NCBI GenBank assembly: GCA_017646305.1
Contig: JAGCMR010000044.1
Location: 1-5,803 of the forward strand
Direction of reading: 5' to 3'
DNA: 5,803 nucleotides
From: Spirochaetaceae bacterium
GTDB lineage: Bacteria > Spirochaetota > Spirochaetia > Treponematales > Treponemataceae
Shown in pieces: positions 1 through 4,643 of this stretch (position 1 is the first letter of the stretch; each line of letters starts with the position of its first letter). The notes beneath the pieces are model-generated. The model was not told the DNA's origin and made no database searches. It saw only the letters and a list, made by a program, of their open reading frames with translations. Both the position numbers and the translations under genes were made by a program.

Positions 1-604
1 CTCCATTATATTCCAGCATAGCCATGGAATTCATGAGCCAAGCCTGACTATGGATATTTAAGCTTGTTGCTCGATCTAAATATCTTTCCATCACTGCAAC
101 GGCATTTTCATATTCTCTGTCAGAAAAAACAATGGTTTGAAGAATATTCCATAAAAAATCCATGTTGTTGGCTAGTGGTTCATACTTTGCCATAAAATTC
201 AAGGCATTGGTAACGGCGGAAACACTTCCCATTCCTGTAAGCTCTATGTTGCATTCATTAATGTAATAATAGGCATAGATGGGAAGACTAGCATCTGTCC
301 GTGGCTGAATGAGACTTTTGTGAAAAAACTGCTGGGCCTGTTCATAGTCTTCTTGGATAAAAAGTTCCATTCCTTCAAGAAATACTTCTTCTGCAGAGCC
401 TGCTGGGTAAGGTGGATTGACTGGGGCTTCCCAATCTCCTCCATCAACTGTAAAGGAATAGAGGGAATGGGCAAAAGATGATTCTCTTGATCCATCGCTT
501 TCGTACATGTTGCCAATCCATAGGAAAGCTACAATAAGAACCACAAAGGGAAGGCCGAGTGGGGCATACTGTTTCAGTGCTTGCTTGATGTATCCTTTTT
601 TCAT
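1..604 (-). CDS. Membrane-anchored TPR-like protein (N-terminal 201 residues, runs off left edge)
   Basis: This frame stays open from ATG at 604 to the window edge and lacks its C-terminus. Residues 1-12 are basic (MKKGYIKQALKQ). Residues about 16-32 form one hydrophobic segment (FVVLIVAFLWIG), best read as an uncleaved signal anchor. The following 170 residues would then lie outside the cytoplasm. From about residue 70 they look like helical TPR-type pairs (EGMELFIQEDYEQAQQFFHKSL; a second around REYENAVAVMERYLDRA). The start lies 4 nt after the dus stop. An AGGAG sits inside the last dus codons (617-621), 12 nt from the ATG, so translational coupling to dus is likely. In Clostridia such N-termini often precede a signalling output domain such as GGDEF or a histidine kinase; that is inference because the C-terminus is not visible. 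Confidence 0.82.
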   Translation of the reverse strand, partial: MKKGYIKQALKQYAPLGLPFVVLIVAFLWIGNMYESDGSRESSFAHSLYSFTVDGGDWEAPVNPPYPAGSAEEVFLEGMELFIQEDYEQAQQFFHKSLIQPRTDASLPIYAYYYINECNIELTGMGSVSAVTNALNFMAKYEPLANNMDFLWNILQTIVFSDREYENAVAVMERYLDRATSLNIHSQAWLMNSMAMLEYNG

Positions 605-608
605 TCTG

Positions 609-1613
609 TTACTTGTCTCCTATCAATCGTACCTGTTCTGTTGGAGCCACAGCAAAATATTCCTCCAGCTGCTGAATACAGCCTTCTGGAGTGGGGTGAT
701 TTAAAAGCCCTGTGCGAAGGTGATGGGCAAACTGCACATTGTCGCTGTAAAAGGCAAAAAATCGTTGCAACCGTGTTTTGTAAAACTCTGGCGGCTGAAA
801 TTGTTGCAGCTGCTGAATAAAGTGACAGCCTGTTTCAAGTAAATCCACCTGAAAGGCCTCTTGTTTTCCCTCTTTGTTTGCCTGGTAGCTGGCAATTTCT
901 TTGAAAACCCAAGGCTTTTGAACTGCGGCTCGACCAATCATAATGCCTGAAATGCCAGGAGCTAGTTTTGCAGCCCTTTCTGCACTGGCTCCATCTGACA
1001 CTGCACCATTCAGCACCACTTGAATATCATAGCCTCGTCCTTCAATATATTCTACAAGCTGCTTAACGTATTCAAGCTTTGGTGGATTACGATATTTTTC
1101 TTTTTTTGTACGAGGATGCAAGGTAATTTGCTGAACTCCCCTTTGAGCCAGCATATCCACAAAGGAAAAAAAGCCTTCTTTGGTAAAGTCCTCATCTCCC
1201 AGTCGCAGCTTTATACTGAATCTTTTGTTGTTTTGCCGCACTACTTGTCCCACCTGGGCCACTAGCTGCTGTGTTTCCTGTTGGTCTTTCAGCATCCAGG
1301 CGATTCCCGCTCCAGCTCGCACAATATCTGGGGCACAGCATCCCATGTTAATGTCTACTCCAATACCCTCCATTTGTGACAACATTTTTGCAGCTTCTAC
1401 CATAGCAGGAATTTTCCCCCCAGTGATTTGCCATACAAGCTTTTCTGGTTCAGGAGTAGTATAGAGGTAATATTTTTCAAAGGGACCATTTGTTAAAAGA
1501 GTCCCTGCCTGAATCATTTCTGTGTAATATTCGTGACAACCACCGAATTGAGCAATAGTAGAACGAAGGGCGGCGTGGGTTAGGGTAGCCATAGGAGCAA
1601 GAATGAGCCTCAT
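609..1613 (-). CDS. tRNA-dihydrouridine synthase (Dus family)
   Basis: This is an FMN-dependent cytosolic enzyme that reduces uridine to dihydrouridine in tRNA using NAD(P)H. The protein is 334 residues from ATG 1613, normal for Dus. The N-terminal TIM-barrel strand carries the APM flavin motif (residues 6-8). The catalytic loop reads DINMGCCAPDIV, with presumed catalytic Cys92; the usual GCP is GCC here. Flavin and tRNA contacts fit SIKLRLG (Lys135, Arg137), TLHPRT (His166), VVLNG (Asn202) and GIMIGRAA (223-230). The C-terminal 80 residues form the helical tRNA-binding domain. A second ATG at 1619 would add two residues, but the predicted transcription start is 1613 and no SD precedes either, so 1613 is chosen. 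The subgroup (DusA/B/C type) and target position cannot be assigned from the window. Confidence 0.95.
   Translation of the reverse strand: MRLILAPMATLTHAALRSTIAQFGGCHEYYTEMIQAGTLLTNGPFEKYYLYTTPEPEKLVWQITGGKIPAMVEAAKMLSQMEGIGVDINMGCCAPDIVRAGAGIAWMLKDQQETQQLVAQVGQVVRQNNKRFSIKLRLGDEDFTKEGFFSFVDMLAQRGVQQITLHPRTKKEKYRNPPKLEYVKQLVEYIEGRGYDIQVVLNGAVSDGASAERAAKLAPGISGIMIGRAAVQKPWVFKEIASYQANKEGKQEAFQVDLLETGCHFIQQLQQFQPPEFYKTRLQRFFAFYSDNVQFAHHLRTGLLNHPTPEGCIQQLEEYFAVAPTEQVRLIGDK
617..621 (-). promoter_or_regulatory. Ribosome binding site of the TPR-like gene, inside the 3' end of dus
   Basis: On the minus strand AGGAG lies within the last codons of dus, 12 nt before ATG 604. The spacing is longer than usual. 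Together with the 4-nt gap between the dus stop and this ATG, it suggests reinitiation by ribosomes finishing dus. Confidence 0.6.
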
Positions 1614-1619
1614 GCTCAT

Positions 1620-1648
1620 AGTATAACAATAGTAGGATTTGCTTTCAA
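1620..1648 (-). promoter_or_regulatory. Sigma70-type promoter of dus, predicted to give a leaderless mRNA
   Basis: Reading the minus strand: TTGAAA (1648-1643), a 17-nt spacer, then TGTTATACT, an extended -10 with hexamer TATACT at 1625-1620. Counting the last hexamer base as -7 puts +1 at 1613, the A of the dus ATG. No purine-rich SD lies between the promoter and the ATG. Confidence 0.7.
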
Positions 1649-1686
1649 TATTGGTTTTTTCATGATTTGTGAGTGATTCTTTTTAA

Positions 1687-1716
1687 TTGACAGATTTAAA
1701 TTTTATCAAGTACTAT
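1687..1716 (+). promoter_or_regulatory. Sigma70-type promoter of the E2-like gene, predicted leaderless
   Basis: A perfect -35 TTGACA (1687-1692) is followed by an 18-nt spacer and TACTAT (1711-1716), a 4/6 match to TATAAT that keeps the key A at -11 and T at -7. The predicted +1 is 1723, the A of the proposed ATG. There is no SD. An overlapping TATAAA at 1714 would need a 21-nt spacer and is less likely. The promoter diverges from the dus promoter, with 38 nt between the two -35 boxes. Confidence 0.62.
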
Positions 1717-1722
1717 AAAATA

Positions 1723-2616
1723 ATGAGTAAAATGGAAAAGAAGAAAAGACGTCGTTTGGGAGACCGCAAGGATGGTCGTTTAATTTGTACTGGTGACCCC
1801 ATGATGCGGGTGGCTACCTTTATTATGCCTTCCCGTACTGGAGCTCAGAATTTTTTCCAAGATGGATTTTCCACTGAAGAAATTGATGCATATATTCATA
1901 AAAAAAGACAGGAAGGCTATCCTGATTTGGGAATTCTTCACATTATCATTGCAGCCTACGTGCGGGCTGTTTCTCAAAAGCCTGGAATCAATCGCTTTAT
2001 TGGTGGTTTAAATCTCTATGCACGAAATGATATTCAAGTGATTATGGCAGTTAAAAAGGAGATGTCAGTAAATGCTCCAGAAACCATGATCAAATTCCAC
2101 TTTAAGCCAGAGGATACCTTGGATGATGTATACCGTCAATGTACAGAAAAAATCCAGGAATACAAGGATGCCTCTGATGAGGAAAATGGCTTTGACAAGC
2201 TGGTGGGACTTTTGGCTTATATGCCACGTTTCTTGCTGAAAGGAACGGTGAGCTTTTTAACTTGGCTTGATTACCACGGCTGGATTCCAAAATTCCTGAC
2301 AGATTTAAGTCCCTTCCACGGTTCCTTGGTTATTTCTTCCATCGCTTCCTTAGGAATTCCTACCATCTATCATCACCTGTATGATTTTGGTACGGTGTCC
2401 ATGTTCATTGCCTTCAGCACTACCCGCCACGAAAATGAATTGAAGAAGGACGGATCCATCAAAAGAACTCGCTACTTGGACTGTACCATTACCACAGATG
2501 AGCGAATTTGTGACGGTCACTACTATTCTGTTGCCTGGCGAGAATTGCGACTCCATATTAAAAATCCTCACTTACTGGAAGTGCCTCCAAAAGAAGTGAT
2601 TCCTGACATAGATTAG
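1723..2616 (+). CDS. Stand-alone 2-oxoacid dehydrogenase E2 / CAT-fold acyltransferase-like protein
   Basis: This 297-residue protein corresponds to the catalytic acyltransferase domain of E2 subunits (chloramphenicol acetyltransferase fold). It has no lipoyl or E1/E3-binding domain. The N-terminus is very basic (KKKRRRLGDRKDG). Family-like segments are HIIIAAYVRAVSQKPGINRF (about 73-92), HGSLVISSIASLGI (about 200-213) and the C-terminal TTDERICDG (257-265). E2 enzymes have DHRxxDG there, with His as catalytic base; this protein has Glu260 instead, while the Asp-Gly is kept. From memory, a clade of short Firmicute E2-like proteins shares DERxxDG, so this may be a clade trait rather than a mutation. 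Substrate and activity are unknown. ATG 1723 is chosen because TTG 1687, the longest possible start, lies inside the -35 box; ATG 1732 is another option. Confidence 0.85.
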   Translation: MSKMEKKKRRRLGDRKDGRLICTGDPMMRVATFIMPSRTGAQNFFQDGFSTEEIDAYIHKKRQEGYPDLGILHIIIAAYVRAVSQKPGINRFIGGLNLYARNDIQVIMAVKKEMSVNAPETMIKFHFKPEDTLDDVYRQCTEKIQEYKDASDEENGFDKLVGLLAYMPRFLLKGTVSFLTWLDYHGWIPKFLTDLSPFHGSLVISSIASLGIPTIYHHLYDFGTVSMFIAFSTTRHENELKKDGSIKRTRYLDCTITTDERICDGHYYSVAWRELRLHIKNPHLLEVPPKEVIPDID

Positions 2617-2626
2617 GGGTATATAT

Positions 2627-2687
2627 TTAGGAGGGGACATCACCTCTACTAAGAAGCGGATGATTGGGGGGCGATGTCTTGCCCCTT
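2627..2687 (+). ncRNA. Candidate structured RNA: two hairpins with complementary (kissing) loops
   Basis: Hairpin 1 pairs TTAG+GAGG (2627-2634) with CCTC...CTAA (2643-2646, 2649-2652; 2-nt bulge), giving an 8-nt loop GGACATCA. Hairpin 2 pairs GGGGC (2668-2672) with GCCCC (2681-2685), extendable by G-U pairs, giving an 8-nt loop GATGTCTT. GACATC in loop 1 is exactly complementary to GATGTC in loop 2. TTAGG (2627-2631) could instead pair with CCTAA (2694-2698) to close a three-way junction. The element starts 10 nt after the E2-like stop, so it may be a structured 3' UTR or a separate small RNA. It matches no RNA class I recognise. The pairing is visible in the sequence; the function is not. 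Confidence 0.4.
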
Positions 2688-2720
2688 GTCTAGCCTAAGA
2701 ATTCACTGTACCTAATTTGT

Positions 2721-2752
2721 AGAGATATTCCCGTCAAATCTCTTTTATTTTT
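2721..2752 (+). terminator. Probable intrinsic terminator downstream of the E2-like gene
   Basis: AGAGAT (2721-2726) pairs with ATCTCT (2738-2743) around an 11-nt loop, followed by TTTATTTTT. The stem is short and AT-rich, so it is a moderate terminator at best. It is the first one after the E2-like stop and would place the hairpin pair at 2627-2687 inside the transcript. Confidence 0.5.
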
Positions 2753-2833
2753 ACTCTCCTCGTTTTTTTTCCATCCAAAAGATGGTGCGTTTGTATATAT
2801 TGTGACGATTGTAGTGGATGAAATCCTATTATA

Positions 2834-2872
2834 GGGGGTAGGGTTATATGGGGGGATATATAAGGGGTGGGG
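2834..2872 (+). other. G-quadruplex-capable G-run cluster
   Basis: Five runs of three or more G lie within 39 nt: 2834-2838, 2841-2843, 2850-2855, 2864-2867 and 2869-2872. Loops are 2, 6, 8 and 1 nt. The 8-nt loop slightly exceeds the strict 7-nt rule, so a quadruplex is possible in DNA or RNA but not certain. The runs alternate with TATAT tracts. Confidence 0.4.
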
Positions 2873-2906
2873 TATAGAGTAGCATGTGGTTATCTAGGAG
2901 TTTTAT

Positions 2907-2948
2907 ATGATAAACTTGTGCTGGACGAGGAGAAGCTTTTCGACTTGA
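2907..2948 (+). CDS. Possible 13-residue leader peptide
   Basis: AGGAG (2896-2900) sits 6 nt before ATG 2907, an ideal SD. The frame reads MINLCWTRRSFST and stops at TGA 2946-2948. The stop codon lies inside the left arm of the hairpin at 2942-2963, an arrangement used by leader peptides that control attenuation by ribosome position. Cys, Trp, Thr and two Arg codons occur, but no single residue is repeated strongly enough to name a regulatory amino acid. No clear structural gene follows closely. It could be chance; SD plus short ORF plus hairpin is the only support. Confidence 0.3.
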   Translation: MINLCWTRRSFST

Positions 2949-2963
2949 ATTTTTCAGGTTTTT
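2942..2963 (+). terminator. Terminator-like hairpin after the 13-codon ORF
   Basis: CTTGAA (2944-2949) pairs with TTCAGG (2953-2958) over a 3-nt TTT loop, with one G-U pair. A-T and G-U pairs extend the base. TTTTT (2959-2963) and further T-rich sequence follow. The stem is low in GC, so efficiency would be modest. Confidence 0.42.
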
Positions 2964-3052
2964 ATATCTTATTATTTTGGAGTTTTTTTTAATGGAGATA
3001 AAAATTTGAAAAAAAATCGTATTTTTAATTATTTTTTCTTAATTTTGAGGGT

Positions 3053-3082
3053 AAAAGGAGGTATATGAACACATTGGAATGA
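3053..3082 (+). pseudogene. Orphan strong SD with a 5-codon frame, probable start of a lost gene
   Basis: AAAAGGAGG (3053-3061) is the best SD match in the window and stands 3 nt before ATG 3065. The frame reads only MNTLE before TGA 3080. The next ATG (3090, another frame) opens only MIGWIT. Such a site normally marks a real gene start, so an eroded gene is the simplest reading. The downstream remnant is too short to identify. Confidence 0.3.
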
Positions 3083-3233
3083 GCCTAAAATGATTGGTTG
3101 GATAACATGAAATAAAATTTATTGTTGGTATTTCTGTGGTGACTTACAGTAGGGTGGTACTTTCAAAGTTGTTGGAATGATCATGTCCTGTGTAAGTTGG
3201 AGTTAATGCACAATCAATTTTTGGAACTAATTT

Positions 3234-3623
3234 ATGTTAGCTAGTAGAAAACGAGTAAGACGAATGAGAATGATGAGAAGATTTTGTAGACTGTACAAGG
3301 ATCTTTCTACATCAGAATTGTATAACTATGCCTATTATTTGGAAGAGCGGGGGTATTTGTCTCTATCCAGTAATCACTTGATGAAAAAGTATCCACGAGA
3401 AAGGTACGAAATAGAAAACCAAATACTGTGCAAGGATTCTAGTAGCATAACAGACCAAGAATTGAATTTCTTTAGGCTCATTATGGCAATCCTTGGCCTT
3501 ACAAGCCTGGAATACTCCAAGATCCCCCTCTGGAACCAAAACCTGAACCTGTATTTCTCTGAGCTCATCCAGTGGGAACAGGAGAGGGGAGCCTTTCCAA
3601 GTTGTTGTGTTACAATTCTGTAA
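3234..3623 (+). CDS. Hypothetical protein, probably the 5' part of a frameshifted gene
   Basis: This 129-residue frame is not recognised. The N-terminus is strongly basic (RKRVRRMRMMRRF, residues 5-17), followed by a helical, Tyr-rich part (SELYNYAYYLEERGYLSL) and an amphipathic section ending SELIQWEQERG. No signal peptide or membrane segment is evident. The SD is poor (only GGA upstream), and ATGs at 3264 or 3270 are alternative starts. The last residues (AFPSCCVTIL) look unlike the rest. A second frame, opening at 3563 and reading through 3769, continues in a more protein-like way. A one-base deletion near 3575-3595 would explain this, giving an ancestral protein of about 178 residues. Function unknown; the context is an accessory, decaying segment. 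Confidence 0.5.
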   Translation: MLASRKRVRRMRMMRRFCRLYKDLSTSELYNYAYYLEERGYLSLSSNHLMKKYPRERYEIENQILCKDSSSITDQELNFFRLIMAILGLTSLEYSKIPLWNQNLNLYFSELIQWEQERGAFPSCCVTIL

Positions 3624-3769
3624 CACCAGGTGATTTTAGTCGTCTAGCAGGAAAAATCCGCTTTATGGATGAAAAGGACATTTCTGCCCAGATGATTGTT
3701 GACGAGCTGTGTGTCATTCAGGAGGAAAAGGAACTAGCTTTTTGTGGTAGGGTTGTCTTTGCAGTGTAA
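3572..3769 (+). pseudogene. Out-of-frame 3' continuation of the 3234 gene
   Basis: From about 3563 to TAA 3767-3769 the -1 frame is open and reads like a protein C-terminus: SLSKLLCYNSVTPGDFSRL, then residues including IRFMDEKDISAQMIVDEL and CGRVVFAV. The only early start is GTG 3572, which has no SD, so independent translation is unlikely. Joining this frame to the upstream one near QERG/SLSKLL gives a continuous protein. No canonical X-XXY-YYZ slippery heptamer was found at the junction, so mutation is favoured over programmed frameshifting. Sequencing error is also possible. Confidence 0.45.
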
Positions 3770-3820
3770 GGAGGAAACATTGGGATATTGAGATATTTTT
3801 TCAGAACATCGGAAGAGTAA
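3768..3820 (+). pseudogene. Orphan SD overlapping the previous stop, with no proper start codon
   Basis: AAGGAGG (3768-3774) overlaps the TAA ending the preceding frame, as in tightly packed operons. At the expected distance there is only ATT (3779), which would begin a short frame containing GILRYFFRTSEE and stopping at 3818. No longer frame follows before the next SD at 3849. This looks like a gene start left behind after its body was lost. Confidence 0.28.
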
Positions 3821-3848
3821 TAACAACCATCAGCTATTTATTTATTTT

Positions 3849-3853
3849 GGAGG
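3849..3853 (+). promoter_or_regulatory. Ribosome binding site of the 3863 gene
   Basis: GGAGG lies 9 nt before ATG 3863 and fixes that start. No clear promoter is visible in the 90 nt upstream, so transcription probably comes from further upstream. Confidence 0.75.
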
Positions 3854-3862
3854 ACTAAAGAA

Positions 3863-4330
3863 ATGACAGCGATTTTATCTTATACTGGAGACAATGACAC
3901 TTTGATCTTGAACAATATCTGGGCAAACCTGGATTGCAAGGTAATCACAATTGGGAAGGATAATGTAACGAGAAAGGATATCCACAAGGCCATAAGCGAA
4001 GAAACCGATACCTTGATTTTAGCTGGCCACGGTTCCCCAGATGGTTTATACGGATTAGGATATAAGGATTTTGATAATGATTATGCCGTAGACGAGGACA
4101 ACAAGGACTCGATCAAGGCCAAGAATCTGATTTGTATTTGGTGCTACGCTGCAGATTTTGGAAAGCTGCAAAATCTCAAGGGCTTTTTCTCCGGAATGTT
4201 TATCTCAAATAGTATTGAGGCATTGTTGTTCGAAATTGTCGCTCAGGATAAGAAGATCTGGCAATTGGAACGGAATTTTTGCGACAATTTGAATGAATTA
4301 ATTAGGACAAATGTTCCCATGGATCAATAG
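3863..4330 (+). CDS. Uncharacterised protein with a GHG...WC (His/Cys) pattern; apparently truncated by TAG
   Basis: The frame encodes 155 residues. It looks like an alpha/beta protein: TDTLILAGHGSPDGL (48-62) is a hydrophobic strand ending in His56-Gly, and KNLICIWCYAADFG (87-100) is a second strand ending in Cys94. A His-Gly after one strand and a Cys after the next is the arrangement of clan CD cysteine peptidases (caspase, gingipain, CHAT), so a His56/Cys94 dyad is conceivable; this is inference only. GFFSGMFISNSIEAL follows. From memory, similar unnamed proteins with GHG and WC(Y/F)A occur in Bacteroidetes and Firmicutes. The same frame stays open for 26 codons after the TAG at 4328 up to TAG 4409, suggesting a 182-residue ancestor. 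No signal peptide is seen, so it is probably cytoplasmic. Confidence 0.7.
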   Translation: MTAILSYTGDNDTLILNNIWANLDCKVITIGKDNVTRKDIHKAISEETDTLILAGHGSPDGLYGLGYKDFDNDYAVDEDNKDSIKAKNLICIWCYAADFGKLQNLKGFFSGMFISNSIEALLFEIVAQDKKIWQLERNFCDNLNELIRTNVPMDQ

Positions 4331-4411
4331 GTTGAAAGATTGAAGGAAAAGTCAGACCACAATGATCCTGTGGATATTTTCAACATGGATAATTTGCGAT
4401 ACTTTGACTAG
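4331..4411 (+). pseudogene. In-frame continuation of the 3863 protein beyond its TAG stop
   Basis: The codons after TAG 4328-4330 read VERLKEKSDHNDPVDIF and then NMDNLRYFD before a second TAG (4409-4411). The composition is ordinary and helical, with a typical polar C-terminus. This suggests a sense codon was changed to TAG. Recoding is not supported, because TAG also ends the E2-like gene and this extended frame. Confidence 0.5.
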
Positions 4412-4446
4412 TCTGCCTGATTAAAAAGTAGTGACGTGATAAAGAG

Positions 4447-4491
4447 AAGGCCCTGTCTTTTCCTAAAAGGTGAGGAGACAGGGCTTTTTTT
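4447..4491 (+). terminator. Strong intrinsic terminator after the 3863 gene
   Basis: GCCCTGTCT (4450-4458) pairs perfectly with AGACAGGGC (4476-4484), 9 bp and GC-rich. A-U and G-U pairs extend the base, and seven Ts (4485-4491) follow. The 17-nt loop may hold a small inner CCT/AGG stem. It ends the transcript covering the 3863 gene; the minus-strand side lacks a comparable T run. Confidence 0.9.
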
Positions 4492-4547
4492 AGTTTGGTC
4501 AGAAGGGACTTTTACGTCAACCCCTAGAACCAGCCCCCCTCTACTTA

Positions 4548-4639
4548 GCAGTATAGCCCCATGAACGAAAGAATGAACGGTGGCTGGGTAGGGTTCCCCA
4601 GCCACCACTTTAATATTTCATTCCTCTATGCTATACTGC
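4548..4639. repeat. 92-bp nested imperfect palindrome upstream of the DUF1295-like gene
   Basis: Three perfect arm pairs are nested: GCAGTATAGC (4548-4557) with GCTATACTGC (4630-4639); GAATGAA (4571-4577) with TTCATTC (4617-4623); and GGTGGCTGGG (4579-4588) with CCCAGCCACC (4597-4606) around an 8-nt centre. The outer right arm contains the -10 of the next gene. No target-site duplication flanks it. It could be a repetitive extragenic palindrome or MITE-like element, an operator region, or a folded transcript end; the central hairpin has no good T run. Confidence 0.65.
4610..4637 (+). promoter_or_regulatory. Extended -10 promoter of the DUF1295-like gene, predicted leaderless
   Basis: TGCTATACT (4629-4637) is an extended -10 with hexamer TATACT (4632-4637). 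A weak -35, TTAATA (4610-4615), lies 16 nt upstream. The hexamer is followed by six bases (GCCCCC) and then ATG 4644, so the predicted +1 is the start codon itself. No SD is present. Confidence 0.62.
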
Positions 4640-4643
4640 CCCC

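Larger units (their letters stand above)
2617..3233. other. 617-nt intergenic region without a confident gene
   Basis: No frame on either strand holds a convincing protein here. From left to right it contains the kissing-hairpin candidate (2627-2687), a weak terminator (2721-2752), a T8 run next to a small CCATC/GATGG hairpin (2763-2785), a G-run cluster (2834-2872), a 13-codon ORF with an SD (2907-2948) leading into a terminator-like hairpin (2942-2963), then very AT-rich DNA with a strong SD opening only a 5-codon frame (3053-3082). The density of non-coding signals suggests regulatory RNA or eroded genes rather than empty spacer. Confidence 0.6.

Noticed and set aside
1020..1464. Plus-strand frames opposite dus and minus-strand frames opposite the E2-like gene
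   Set aside because: They are shadows of the coding strand, with no family resemblance and no RBS.
1687..1722. TTG start at 1687 giving a 309-residue E2-like protein
   Set aside because: The TTG is part of the perfect -35 box TTGACA and has no SD. The added 12 residues are not needed by the family.
2603..2627. CTGACA and TATATA/TATATT as a promoter for the hairpin RNA
   Set aside because: The spacers available (11-15 nt) are too short for a normal sigma70 promoter.
2771..2785. CCATC/GATGG hairpin beside a T8 run
   Set aside because: The T run precedes the hairpin on the plus strand, and on the minus strand the hairpin is followed by A8, so it is not an intrinsic terminator on either strand.
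3151..3160. AGGGTGGTAC, matching the first ten bases of the T-box consensus
   Set aside because: The following CGCG is absent (TTTC), and no stem I, antiterminator or terminator surrounds it. It is most likely a chance match.
3106..3177. A 24-codon open stretch reading HEIKFIVGISVVTYSRVV and on
   Set aside because: Stops bound it on both sides and it has no start or SD. It is too short to call a gene remnant with confidence.
4408..4608. 66-codon minus-strand frame
   Set aside because: It runs through the strong terminator and the palindrome and has unnatural composition, so it is a chance frame.
4548..4639. Palindrome as a transposon-derived MITE
   Set aside because: No target-site duplication flanks the arms and no transposase is present. 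Copy number cannot be tested here, so it is listed only as a palindrome.
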